Source: Proruminimicrobium sp964487915
GTDB lineage: Bacteria; Elusimicrobiota; Endomicrobiia; Endomicrobiales; Endomicrobiaceae
NCBI GenBank assembly: GCA_964487915.1
Contig: CAZASN010000001.1
Span: forward strand, 124,001-188,000
Length of the DNA: 64,000 nt
Direction: 5' to 3'
Positions within the stretch are counted from its first letter, which is position 1; each line of letters begins with the position of its first letter. The translations under genes and the position numbers were made by a program. Of the stretch, positions 24,054 to 32,249 are shown in pieces. Under the pieces are notes generated by a model. It had not been told where the DNA came from, did no database searches, and saw only the letters and a program-made list of their open reading frames with translations.

Positions 24054-25150
24054 TTTGTATCTTCTTTTAGCAATATTTTTTTTGCTTCTTCAAAAACAAT
24101 TTCGGGAGTAATATCATGCATACATTGTATATTATTGCAAATTTTTCCGGTTAGAGCTATTTTTTCGTTGCACGGAGAACAGTCTCTGTAAGAACATAAC
24201 GGAACCGCCCTATGGTTCATAGGACGCGACTGTTCCGGCAAAGTGGTTCCGTGCAGCGAAATAACCGGGATTTTAGCAAGGCTTGCTATATGAATACAGC
24301 CAGTATCAACGGATATCAATAAATCGGTTGATTTAAAAAACTCGTGTAATTCTGTTAAAGATGTTTGCCCGCAAAAATTTCTTATATCGGCGTTTGGCAG
24401 GCCGGCTTTTAATTTTTCAGCTTCTTTGCGCTGTTCGTTACCGCCTGCGATAAAAAAAGTAACGTCAATTGTTTGATCTAACTTTTCAATGACTTTTTTA
24501 AAATAATTCAAATCCCAGTATCTCCATTCAACGGAACCTTTCATGCAAAAAACGATTTTATGTTTTTTCGTCGGGCCTGTAATGTTTTTTATTTTATCCG
24601 ACAGTCCGGAAGTATCCGGAAATACAGGCATTGACAGATTATATGTGTTAAACAACGTCCGTATAAGAATCTGGTATCGGACGGACATATGAACTCTGTT
24701 TGAATCTGCAGGCATGGGTATGGTTTGCGTATAATACTTTGCGTCTGGATTTTTTATATTATAACCGAACCATGTCAGATCGGGTCCTATAATATTTTTA
24801 ATTCTGAAAAAGTATTTTGTGATAAAAGAAAACCACGATAATTGATCCATGAACAATATGGTCTCATATTTTCGGAATTTTTTGTAATTTATAATACAGA
24901 AAAGAATTTTATAAACGTATCTTATTAAAATGTTTTTTGAAGAAAAATATTTTTTGTTTATTAAAATTAATTCGTCATATCCGAGTTTTTTATCGGCAAT
25001 ATGTATATTTGAGTCAAATGCGACAAGTAAAATTTTTATGGCGGGATTATAGTTTTTTATGAGAGACAATGCCGAGGATGCCCATATAAAATCTCCGATG
25101 CCGGCGGCTGTAAAAAATATGATATTTGTGTGTTTTAAAGTGTTATTCAT
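24050..25150 (-). CDS. GT9 (heptosyltransferase) family glycosyltransferase
   Basis: The 366-residue protein has the GT-B fold of ADP-heptose:LPS heptosyltransferases. The N-terminal half has FTAAGIGDFIWASSALSLIK. The C-terminal half has FCMKGSVEWRYWDLNYFKKV, FFIAGGNEQRKEAEKL and the donor-binding LISVDTGCIHIASLAKIPVISLHG. The late segment CSYRDCSPC with further cysteines could bind a metal, or may be structural. It probably adds heptose or a related sugar to the lipopolysaccharide core. It is inside the minus-strand operon, 4 bp from one neighbour and overlapping the other. Confidence 0.88.
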   Translation of the reverse strand: MNNTLKHTNIIFFTAAGIGDFIWASSALSLIKNYNPAIKILLVAFDSNIHIADKKLGYDELILINKKYFSSKNILIRYVYKILFCIINYKKFRKYETILFMDQLSWFSFITKYFFRIKNIIGPDLTWFGYNIKNPDAKYYTQTIPMPADSNRVHMSVRYQILIRTLFNTYNLSMPVFPDTSGLSDKIKNITGPTKKHKIVFCMKGSVEWRYWDLNYFKKVIEKLDQTIDVTFFIAGGNEQRKEAEKLKAGLPNADIRNFCGQTSLTELHEFFKSTDLLISVDTGCIHIASLAKIPVISLHGTTLPEQSRPMNHRAVPLCSYRDCSPCNEKIALTGKICNNIQCMHDITPEIVFEEAKKILLKEDTK

Positions 25151-25154
25151 TTTT

Positions 25155-26024
25155 TTAATATTTATTTAAAATGCCGTCTAAAAAACCTTTGTAAATATTT
25201 TTTATCTTTTCAAATTTATTGTTTTCCAACAGCAAAATTTTTAACGCGGCAAAAAATATTCCGCTGCGGACAAGAGTCATTGTCATGCTGAAAGGAGAAT
25301 AAAAAAAATACTTCTTAAACAGAAAAACCGAATTTCTTGCTATATAATATCTTCTAACCGGCGGATAATTGAAAATTTTAATTCCTGATTTTATTGACGG
25401 GTTTGACAGCCGGTGCGAAAAACAGACATTTGACGCGATGAGACACAGGAATCCCTTTTGCTCAATTTTCAGACAGAAATCAAAGTCTACTTTATCTATG
25501 AAAAGCTTTTCTTCAAAAAATCCCGCGGCGGCAAAAACTTCTGTTTTTATAAGGCTTCCCGAAGTTATTATGGAATTTCGTTTTTTCCATATTATATTTT
25601 TTGCCTCTGAAATTGCAGGATGGTTTTTCGCTTCGGAATATATTTTTTCTTTATACTGCGGGGCGATCAGCATAATTTTTTCTTTGTCAGGCAGTGTCTC
25701 GTAGGATTTAATAAGCAAATCGTAAGTGCCTTGAAAAAATTTGCTGTCCTGATCTAAAGTCAAAAGCCATTTATAATTGTTTTCTATAGCGTAGAGCGCG
25801 CCCTGGTTAAGAGCTTTTGCCACTCCGTAATTTTTGTCATTGTAAATTATTTTTATTTTTTTTGATAAATTTAAAAGAATTTCCTTTGAATTTTTATTGC
25901 GGCTTGAATTGTCTATGATTATAATTTCATCAACCTGATTTTGGATTGATTCGTATAAATGCGTTATTGATTCGTCGGGTTCATAACTTACGATAACCGC
26001 GCATATTGATTTTTTATTTGACAT
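25155..26024 (-). CDS. GT2 family glycosyltransferase (paralogue of 23181-24053)
   Basis: The 289-residue GT2 enzyme has ICAVIVSYEPDESITHLYESI, EIIIIDNSSRNKNSKEIL, DKNYGVAKALNQGALYAIEN, the TLDQDSKF metal motif and FIDKVDFDFCLKIEQKGF. It is a sister of the 23181-24053 product and probably transfers a similar sugar to a different position. It overlaps the upstream gene by 11 bp and lies 4 bp before the GT9 gene. A C-terminal hydrophobic stretch may attach it to the membrane. Confidence 0.9.
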   Translation of the reverse strand: MSNKKSICAVIVSYEPDESITHLYESIQNQVDEIIIIDNSSRNKNSKEILLNLSKKIKIIYNDKNYGVAKALNQGALYAIENNYKWLLTLDQDSKFFQGTYDLLIKSYETLPDKEKIMLIAPQYKEKIYSEAKNHPAISEAKNIIWKKRNSIITSGSLIKTEVFAAAGFFEEKLFIDKVDFDFCLKIEQKGFLCLIASNVCFSHRLSNPSIKSGIKIFNYPPVRRYYIARNSVFLFKKYFFYSPFSMTMTLVRSGIFFAALKILLLENNKFEKIKNIYKGFLDGILNKY

Positions 26025-27051
26025 TTTTTTTAAAAAGCTTCCTTAAATTATAAATTTTTCTTAAAAGTTTTCCGAAACGGAAAAATTTACATATTTTTAT
26101 AATTCTTGCATAATTAATATTATATTTCAAACAAAAGTATAATAAATACAGTCTTGCCGATAAAAGAAAACTTTTTCCTTTATGAAATTGTATGTCTTTA
26201 TCGTTTAAAAATTCAGATTTCAGTTTGATAAAAATATCTTTTAATTGTTTATACGGCAATTTTGAACTTTCAAATGAATTTGCAATGCCTGACATTGCAA
26301 ATAAAAAAAACGGTTGTTTGTACCGAGCGTATAAATTTTTATTCATTAATATTTTTTTAATTTCCCGCAGTCCTTCAATATAAGCTTCGGCATAATCCGT
26401 TGTTGTTAAAGAACCGGTCCTGTTAACTCTGTAATAGTATATGGTTTTATCTATAAAAATAAAATTATCGGAAAAAATGACCGTTTCCCACAGAAACAGC
26501 GAATCTTCCAATTTATTCAATTTAAAATAGATATTATTTGCTTTCAAAAAATCTTTTCTGTAGATCCTTATCCATATGTAATTGTTGTTCAACAATAAGA
26601 AATATTGCTTTTTTTTTGAAATATTGAAATCGGCGTTATACAAATCTTTTGGGTTTTTATCAGTTTTCAGCCGTCCCGTTTTATCGTCATAAATATAAAA
26701 ATTTGCCGATACCATATCGCAATTGTATTTTTCAATGTTGTTATACAGAATTTCAACGTAATCTTCGGTTATCCAATCGTCGGAATCTATAAAAACTATA
26801 TATTTCCCTGTAGCGGCTTTTATTCCTTCGTTTCTTGCGTTGCCCGGTCCGGCGGTTTTTTTCAGAGATATGCTTATAATTCTGCTGTCTGTTTTGCGGT
26901 ATTCTTCTATTATTTGGAAACTGTTGTCGTTAGAACAGTCATTTATTATAATTATTTCAATATTTTTGAATGTTTGCGCTAAAACGCTGTCTAAACACTG
27001 TTTTAAATAGGGCTCCGCATTATATACCGGAATGATTACCGAAACATCCAT
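26014..27051 (-). CDS. GT2 family glycosyltransferase
   Basis: The 345-residue protein opens with VSVIIPVYNAEPYLKQCLDSVL, then NDCSNDNSFQI, GPGNARNEGIKAATGKYIVFIDSDDW (DSDD metal site) and KLEDSLFLWE. The C-terminal region ends in a basic helix after FCLKYNINYARI, a block shared with the GT2 proteins at 31194 and 32246. It is the first gene of the minus-strand operon running down to 20998. An extended -10 box about 60 bp upstream and a GGAG ribosome-binding site support the start. Confidence 0.9.
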   Translation of the reverse strand: MDVSVIIPVYNAEPYLKQCLDSVLAQTFKNIEIIIINDCSNDNSFQIIEEYRKTDSRIISISLKKTAGPGNARNEGIKAATGKYIVFIDSDDWITEDYVEILYNNIEKYNCDMVSANFYIYDDKTGRLKTDKNPKDLYNADFNISKKKQYFLLLNNNYIWIRIYRKDFLKANNIYFKLNKLEDSLFLWETVIFSDNFIFIDKTIYYYRVNRTGSLTTTDYAEAYIEGLREIKKILMNKNLYARYKQPFFLFAMSGIANSFESSKLPYKQLKDIFIKLKSEFLNDKDIQFHKGKSFLLSARLYLLYFCLKYNINYARIIKICKFFRFGKLLRKIYNLRKLFKKNVK

Positions 27052-27110
27052 ATCTTTCTCCGAAGACTTTAATAAAACTAAAAATTTATTTATTTTGCCT
27101 AACCCGTATA

Positions 27111-27119
27111 ATTATAACA
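27111..27119 (-). promoter_or_regulatory. Extended -10 promoter for the minus-strand glycosyltransferase operon
   Basis: On the minus strand TGTTATAAT runs from 27119 to 27111, leaving a leader of about 50 bases before the ATG at 27051. No good -35 was seen, as is usual for extended -10 promoters. Confidence 0.5.
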
Positions 27120-27188
27120 ACTATCTTTGTGTTTTGAAAAGTCCGGTTCGTACAATTAAATGGCATCATTTCTATGATAAGCGCAGTT

Positions 27189-27197
27189 TGGTATAAT
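27189..27197 (+). promoter_or_regulatory. Extended -10 promoter for the first GT8 gene
   Basis: TGGTATAAT at 27189-27197, 43 bp before the start at 27241. The -35 region is weak. Confidence 0.5.
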
Positions 27198-27240
27198 AAT
27201 ATTTGCCGATCTGAGTTAAATTGGCTTAAAGAGAGCCGGC

Positions 27241-28260
27241 ATGAATATACCAATATGTTTTTGTTCAGATAATAATTATGCGCAGCATCTTGCGGTTGCG
27301 CTGGTATCCGTACTGAAAAACTCCGGTAAAACGGATGAATTTTCATTTTTTGTTCTTGATGCCGGGATAACAGGCGAAAATAAAAATAAAATTTCCGAGC
27401 TTAAAAAGATTAAAGATTTTCAAATAGAATATATAAATATTGATATGTCGTTGTTTAAAACTTTCCCGGATAATTCAACTTATATATCGGCCGCTTCATA
27501 TGCGAGGCTTTTGATTTCATCATTGTTAAAAAAAACAGACAAGGTTATTTATCTTGACTGCGATTTAGTTGTATGCGGCAGTTTAGAGGAATTGTTTAAC
27601 GAAAATATTGACGATTATCATTTGGCCGCTGTTGAGGATATATATTATTACCATTCCAGAAGGGCTCTTAAAAGAGATACGGAAAGCTTTTATGCCAACA
27701 GCGGCGTGATGCTTATAAATTTAAATAAATGGAGAAGAGATGATATAGAAGAAAAATTATTGGCTGTTCCCAAAACGGCAGCAACGGAGTTGGTGCATCG
27801 TGATCAGGATATTATAAATATCGTTTTAAATAAAACAACAAAGCCTCTTAATCTTAAGTGGAATGTTATGGATTGTTTTTTTAGAGTCGCAAATCATATG
27901 GAAATTCATCCGTTGAAAAAAGATATTAAAAAGGCTTGGCGGTTTCCGTCAATAATACATTATACCGGCCTCATAAAACCATGGGATAAGCCGTATATGC
28001 CGAAGGGCGGTTTATATTTGAAATATTTAAAATACACGCCGTTTCAAGAAAGTTATATCGCGTTAATAAATCAGCAAAAACCTTTTAATGAATTTCACCG
28101 TGATTTTATAAAGAGAATGTATTATACGGCAAGACATTTAATATCGCCTGTCATTGCGGTCAGAAGATTTAAAGACAGTTTCGGCATAAGGCTTTTTATG
28201 TTCTTTTTTCTAAAATTAGAAAAATTTAAAATAACAAAAACGGAAGAGTTCCCGTGTTGA
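27241..28260 (+). CDS. GT8 family glycosyltransferase (LPS galactosyl/glucosyltransferase type)
   Basis: The 339-residue protein has the GT8 pattern: ICFCSDNNYAQHLAVALVSVL at the donor site, the DxD motif in VIYLDCDLVVCGSLEELF, NSGVMLINLNKW, HRDQDIINIVL and HYTGLIKPWDKPY, with metal-binding His near the last block. The tail is basic and amphipathic, as in LPS-core GT8 enzymes that sit on the inner membrane. Two paralogues follow at 28357 and 30263, each with its own promoter, unlike the operon on the other strand. Specific sugar unknown. Confidence 0.92.
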   Translation: MNIPICFCSDNNYAQHLAVALVSVLKNSGKTDEFSFFVLDAGITGENKNKISELKKIKDFQIEYINIDMSLFKTFPDNSTYISAASYARLLISSLLKKTDKVIYLDCDLVVCGSLEELFNENIDDYHLAAVEDIYYYHSRRALKRDTESFYANSGVMLINLNKWRRDDIEEKLLAVPKTAATELVHRDQDIINIVLNKTTKPLNLKWNVMDCFFRVANHMEIHPLKKDIKKAWRFPSIIHYTGLIKPWDKPYMPKGGLYLKYLKYTPFQESYIALINQQKPFNEFHRDFIKRMYYTARHLISPVIAVRRFKDSFGIRLFMFFFLKLEKFKITKTEEFPC

Positions 28261-28319
28261 AAAATACATTTTTTTTAATTACCGTTTTGTTCTGATATTC
28301 TTTGTCCGATTCCAATATT

Positions 28320-28328
28320 TGGTATAAT
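28320..28328 (+). promoter_or_regulatory. Extended -10 promoter for the second GT8 gene
   Basis: TGGTATAAT at 28320-28328, 28 bp before the ATG at 28357; nearly the same sequence as the box at 27189. GAGAG at about 28345 can serve as ribosome-binding site. Confidence 0.5.
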
Positions 28329-28356
28329 AACCAAAATTTAACTTCAGAGAGTTTAT

Positions 28357-29343
28357 ATGGATATAAAAGTATGTTTTACTGCCGATGATAATTATGCGCA
28401 GCATATGGCTGTTTCAATAGCTTCAATTCTTAAAAATGCAGCCGAAGAAGATAAAATATTCGTTTATGTTTTAGATGGCGGCGTATCTGATGAAAAAAAA
28501 GATAAAATCGCAAGACTGAACAGAATAAAAGAATTCCATATAAAATATATTAAAGTTGATATTTCTATATTTAAAAAATTTCAGTTAGTGCAGAATTATT
28601 TTACTCCTGCTGTTTATTACAGGCTTATGATGGCAGATTTACTTCGGGATATTGATAAAATAATATATCTTGACTGCGATACTGTCGTATGTTCAAGTTT
28701 AAAAGAACTATTTGATGTTGATGTAACCGGTTATTATCTTGCCGCAACAGAAGATATCGGGTTTTTATGGGCTCGTAAAGCGCTTGGCAGAAAAATTGAA
28801 AAATTTTATATCAATACCGGAGTAATGGTTGTAAATCTAAATTTATGGCGAAAAGATTTGCTGGGTGAAAAATTAATTAAATTCGGATTGGAAACAACCG
28901 ACAAACTTGCTTTTGGCGATCAGGATATAATAAATGTGGTTTTAAAAGATAAAATGAAACGTTTAGACCTAAAGTGGAATACGCAGCTTTCTTTTTTTGA
29001 ATTTAATAATGTAATTCATCATCCGTTATGCAAAGAAATAATAAAAGCAAAAAGAAATTATAAAATTATTCATTATATTTCCAATAAGAAGCCTTGGCAT
29101 TCATATGTTCCTGTAAGTAATTTATATTTTTATTATTTGGGATATACTGATTTTACGGTAAATTTTAAAGTTAAGGATAAAGTTAGAATAGGATTGCAGG
29201 GGCTTGCGTACAATCTCAAAACATTCGTTTATGTTGTGAGATTTATTTTGTCGCCTTTAATAAAAGGGTACAGAACCGACGATAAAAAAATAAAAATTAA
29301 AATATTTAATTTTTTTGAATTTATTCTTTGTAAAACAAAATAA
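28357..29343 (+). CDS. GT8 family glycosyltransferase, second paralogue
   Basis: The 328-residue protein has VCFTADDNYAQHMAVSIASIL, the DxD-containing IIYLDCDTVVCSSLKELF, NTGVMVVNLNLW, FGDQDIINVVL and IIHYISNKKPWH. It is closely similar to the GT8 proteins at 27241 and 30263 and ends in a basic membrane-associating tail. It faces the radical SAM gene that ends 8 bp away on the other strand. The cluster of three paralogues suggests tandem duplication with specialisation to different acceptor sugars. Confidence 0.92.
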   Translation: MDIKVCFTADDNYAQHMAVSIASILKNAAEEDKIFVYVLDGGVSDEKKDKIARLNRIKEFHIKYIKVDISIFKKFQLVQNYFTPAVYYRLMMADLLRDIDKIIYLDCDTVVCSSLKELFDVDVTGYYLAATEDIGFLWARKALGRKIEKFYINTGVMVVNLNLWRKDLLGEKLIKFGLETTDKLAFGDQDIINVVLKDKMKRLDLKWNTQLSFFEFNNVIHHPLCKEIIKAKRNYKIIHYISNKKPWHSYVPVSNLYFYYLGYTDFTVNFKVKDKVRIGLQGLAYNLKTFVYVVRFILSPLIKGYRTDDKKIKIKIFNFFEFILCKTK

Positions 29344-29350
29344 AATATTT

Positions 29351-30193
29351 TTATATTTTCCCGGACCAGTCGAGCGGCTGCGGATTATCCGAAGTTTCCC
29401 ACTTAAAATAATTAAAATTATTTGTGCAGAACCTGCATGTTTCTTCGGGTTTTTTCAGATAGGATAAAATTTCTCTGCCCGTATGGGTGTAGATGTTGAT
29501 TCCTTTGCCTTCCGCTATGGAAGCGTTAAATTTCTTATTGAAATATCCGATATAAGCGGCTATGGCGCACATATAAACATTGTCGTCTTTTAAAATGGAA
29601 CAGAATTTGCCGGTGCAGTTTGAAAAAGTTTTTTGTTTGTCGGAAGTGCCGGCTTCGTTTAATACGCCGCAAAAAGAAAATATTCTGTTTGATAAAACGT
29701 ATTTGACTTGAAATAAATCAAGATTTTTGGTTATTTTCTCAATATTGTTGAATAACGGCGGATAAACGGTAATTTCAATCGTTATATCGTTTTGGCGGCA
29801 GATTTTGAAAAAAATATCCGGCATTGACGGCAGCAGAGTTCCGTTTGTTATGACAATTATGTCCGTAAAAGGAACGGTTTTTCTTGTTATTTTTAAAATC
29901 TCTCCAATTTCCGGATGTAAAAGAGGTTCTCCGCCCAGTATTTTAATCTTTTTGATTTTGCCGAAAATTTTATTAAGGCGTTCAAGGCGTTTTTGTATAT
30001 GAAGGCAGTCCGTAAATTTTTCGCCGGATATGTTTGAAAAATGAGTGCATCCTTTACAGTTTAAATTGCAGTGCTCGGTTACGTGGAATTCAAGATGGTC
30101 AAGAATCGGCCCGTATGCCAGATTTGCCAGAAAAGGCTTTATATCGGCAAGAAAGGGGAATTTGTTTTTTAAAAAAACTTTTAACTTTTTCAT
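29351..30193 (-). CDS. Radical SAM protein in the glycosyltransferase cluster
   Basis: This radical SAM enzyme of about 280 residues has its cluster at Cys42, Cys46 and Cys49 (CNLNCKGC) within HLEFHVTEHCNLNCKGCTHF. The SAM-binding glycine motif is ILGGEPLLHPEI and the tail holds further cysteines (CSILKDDNVYMCAIA, CRFCTNNF) that may hold a second cluster. Related small radical SAM genes are common in surface-polysaccharide loci, but the reaction is unknown. ATG 30193 is preferred to the TTG at 30208: an AGG lies at the right distance and homology starts after it. An extended -10 box lies 15 bp upstream. Confidence 0.82.
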   Translation of the reverse strand: MKKLKVFLKNKFPFLADIKPFLANLAYGPILDHLEFHVTEHCNLNCKGCTHFSNISGEKFTDCLHIQKRLERLNKIFGKIKKIKILGGEPLLHPEIGEILKITRKTVPFTDIIVITNGTLLPSMPDIFFKICRQNDITIEITVYPPLFNNIEKITKNLDLFQVKYVLSNRIFSFCGVLNEAGTSDKQKTFSNCTGKFCSILKDDNVYMCAIAAYIGYFNKKFNASIAEGKGINIYTHTGREILSYLKKPEETCRFCTNNFNYFKWETSDNPQPLDWSGKI

Positions 30194-30207
30194 ATTAATG
30201 CCTGACA

Positions 30208-30232
30208 ATTATATCAAATAATTTTATATAAT
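30208..30232. promoter_or_regulatory. Divergent promoter pair between radical SAM and third GT8 genes
   Basis: Minus strand: TGATATAAT from 30216 to 30208, for the gene starting at 30193. Plus strand: TATAAT at 30227-30232, with CTGACA at 30202-30207 as a loosely spaced -35 (19 bp), for the gene starting at 30263. The two elements interleave, so the promoters may compete. Confidence 0.5.
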
Positions 30233-30262
30233 AGGCGAACCGTTAAAAAGGAAATAAATAAA

Positions 30263-31234
30263 ATGAATATTAACATCTGTTTTACTCCTTCGGATAATTA
30301 CGCTCAGCATATGGCGGTCGTAATTGCTTCAATTTTAAAAAATGCCGCATTTGACGACGAGTTTTCTTTTTACGTTCTTGACAGCGGAATATCGGACTCA
30401 AACAAGAATAAAATATCGGAACTTCAAAAAATTAAAAAGTTTAACGTCAAATACGTTAAACTTGACACATCTGTTTTAGACAGCCTGCCGATAGTGCTTA
30501 ATCATTTTACGACAGCGATATATTACAGGTTTATGGCGGCCGATTTGCTTCCGGAAATTGATAAAGTTATATATCTGGACTGCGATCTTGTGGTATGTTC
30601 AAGTCTGAAAGAACTTTTTTCCGAAGATGTTTCGGATTATTATATAGCCGCAATTGAGGATATAGGTTCGTATTATAATCATCTTGTCTTAAAACCGGAA
30701 TTTGAAAAACTACAGATAAATTCCGGCGTTATGGTTCTTAATCTTGCAATGTGGCGCAGAGACGGTCTGGGGAAAAAATTGATCAAATTTGCCGTTGAAA
30801 CGAAAGAAGAACTTGTTTTCGGAGATCAGGATGTTATAAATAAAACTTTAACATGCAAAAGACTGAACTTTAAATGGAATGTCCAGTCTTTTCCGGCCTT
30901 TCATGTTTATAATAATGTCGTGTTTCATCCTTTAAAAGATGAAATTATAGAAGCGGTAAGACGTCCTTCAATAATTCATTATATTACAAAATGCAAACCG
31001 TGGAACTGCGACGTTCCTTTCGGGCATTTGTACATAAAATACAGGCAGATGACGCCTTTCAAATATAAAAATTCGGAAGTTTTTTTTAAACAGTTTAAAT
31101 ATTTCGTTTTAAGATGCCGTGAAGCGTTTAAATTCGTATTTTTTCCGGCGTTTATAATATACCGTTCCGACGGATGGATTAAATTTTCGTTGTTTAATAT
31201 TTTAGATCTGAAGATTTTTCCTTCCAAAAAGTAA
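30263..31234 (+). CDS. GT8 family glycosyltransferase, third paralogue
   Basis: The 323-residue protein has ICFTPSDNYAQHMAVVIASIL, VIYLDCDLVVCSSLKELF (DxD), NSGVMVLNLAMW, FGDQDVINKTL and IIHYITKCKPWN, and is closest to the 28357 paralogue. A ribosome-binding site AAAGGA precedes the start. Its last 41 bases overlap the 3' end of the convergent GT2 gene (31194-32249), so the two C-termini are encoded on opposite strands of the same DNA. Confidence 0.92.
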   Translation: MNINICFTPSDNYAQHMAVVIASILKNAAFDDEFSFYVLDSGISDSNKNKISELQKIKKFNVKYVKLDTSVLDSLPIVLNHFTTAIYYRFMAADLLPEIDKVIYLDCDLVVCSSLKELFSEDVSDYYIAAIEDIGSYYNHLVLKPEFEKLQINSGVMVLNLAMWRRDGLGKKLIKFAVETKEELVFGDQDVINKTLTCKRLNFKWNVQSFPAFHVYNNVVFHPLKDEIIEAVRRPSIIHYITKCKPWNCDVPFGHLYIKYRQMTPFKYKNSEVFFKQFKYFVLRCREAFKFVFFPAFIIYRSDGWIKFSLFNILDLKIFPSKK

Positions 31235-32249
31235 AAGACTCCGCGGTAAAATTGTAAGTTTTTCTCAGAACTCTTCCGATAACGGCGTAATTTATGCCGT
31301 ATTTTAAACAAAGATAAAAACAGAGAAGTCTTATTTTATAAGAAAATTTATCGTATGTTTTATAAAACGGTATATTCATTGCGTTAAAAAATACGCGTTT
31401 TAAAATAAGCGATATTTTTTCAAGCTGATTAGAGGGAAGGGAAGATACTTCAAATTCGGCCGCAAAAAGAAGGGCGATATAAGGATAAAAAGATTTTTTA
31501 TACGTTTCAAATAAATTTTGGGATTTTAGGAATTTTTTTACCTCCGAAGCCGCTTTTATGCAATTATAAATTCTGTCGGTTTTATTATACATTATTGAAT
31601 TTTTTCTGTTTATCCTGTAATAATAAGTCGCGTCTTTGATAAACATAAATCCGGCAGATTTTAAGATAACCTCATAAATAAAGAGAATATCTTCCATTTT
31701 ATCCGTTTTAAAATAAATATCGTTTTTTAAAAGAAAATTTCTGTCGTATATTTTATTCCAGACAGACCATATCATGCGCAGAGTCAGGACTTTTTGTTTT
31801 TTTGAAACCGAATCGATCGGCAGATTATAAAATTCTTTTTTTTGTTTAAACAATTTGATTTTTTTGGTCGAATTGTCAAAAGTATAATGGGTTGCCATTA
31901 TTAGATCACAGCCGTTTTTTTCAATAGCATTGTGCAGAATTTCAATGTGATTTTTACCTATCCAGTCGTCAGCGTCTATAAAAACGACATATTTCCCGCA
32001 AGCGGCTTTTAAACCGGCGTTTCTTGCGTTGCCGAGTCCCATATTTTTTTCAAAATTTATGATTTTTAACCTGTTGTCTTTCTCCGAATATTTTTTTATT
32101 ATATCGCCGCTTCCGTCTGTTGAACAATCGTTTATGATTATTATTTCCAGATTTTTAAATGTCTGCGATATTATGCTGTCAAGACAATTCTCCAGATATG
32201 GGGCTATGTTGTAGACCGGTATAATTATTGATACTGATTGATTTGTCAT
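31194..32249 (-). CDS. GT2 family glycosyltransferase
   Basis: The protein of about 351 residues has VSIIIPVYNIAPYLENCLDSI, NDCSTDGSGDI, GLGNARNAGLKAACGKYVVFIDADDW (DADD metal site) and KMEDILFIYE. The C-terminal CLKYGINYAVIGRVLRKTY block is shared with its neighbours at 32246 and 26014. ATG 32249 is chosen because it overlaps the upstream stop as ATGA; a longer reading from 32330 would add 27 residues before the first beta-strand. Its 3' end overlaps the convergent GT8 gene by 41 bp. Confidence 0.9.
   Translation of the reverse strand: MTNQSVSIIIPVYNIAPYLENCLDSIISQTFKNLEIIIINDCSTDGSGDIIKKYSEKDNRLKIINFEKNMGLGNARNAGLKAACGKYVVFIDADDWIGKNHIEILHNAIEKNGCDLIMATHYTFDNSTKKIKLFKQKKEFYNLPIDSVSKKQKVLTLRMIWSVWNKIYDRNFLLKNDIYFKTDKMEDILFIYEVILKSAGFMFIKDATYYYRINRKNSIMYNKTDRIYNCIKAASEVKKFLKSQNLFETYKKSFYPYIALLFAAEFEVSSLPSNQLEKISLILKRVFFNAMNIPFYKTYDKFSYKIRLLCFYLCLKYGINYAVIGRVLRKTYNFTAESFTFWKEKSSDLKY

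Noticed and set aside
30979..31311. Minus-strand frame with a basic N-terminus like that upstream of the 31194 gene
   Set aside because: It is an out-of-frame reading through the 3' ends of two glycosyltransferase genes.
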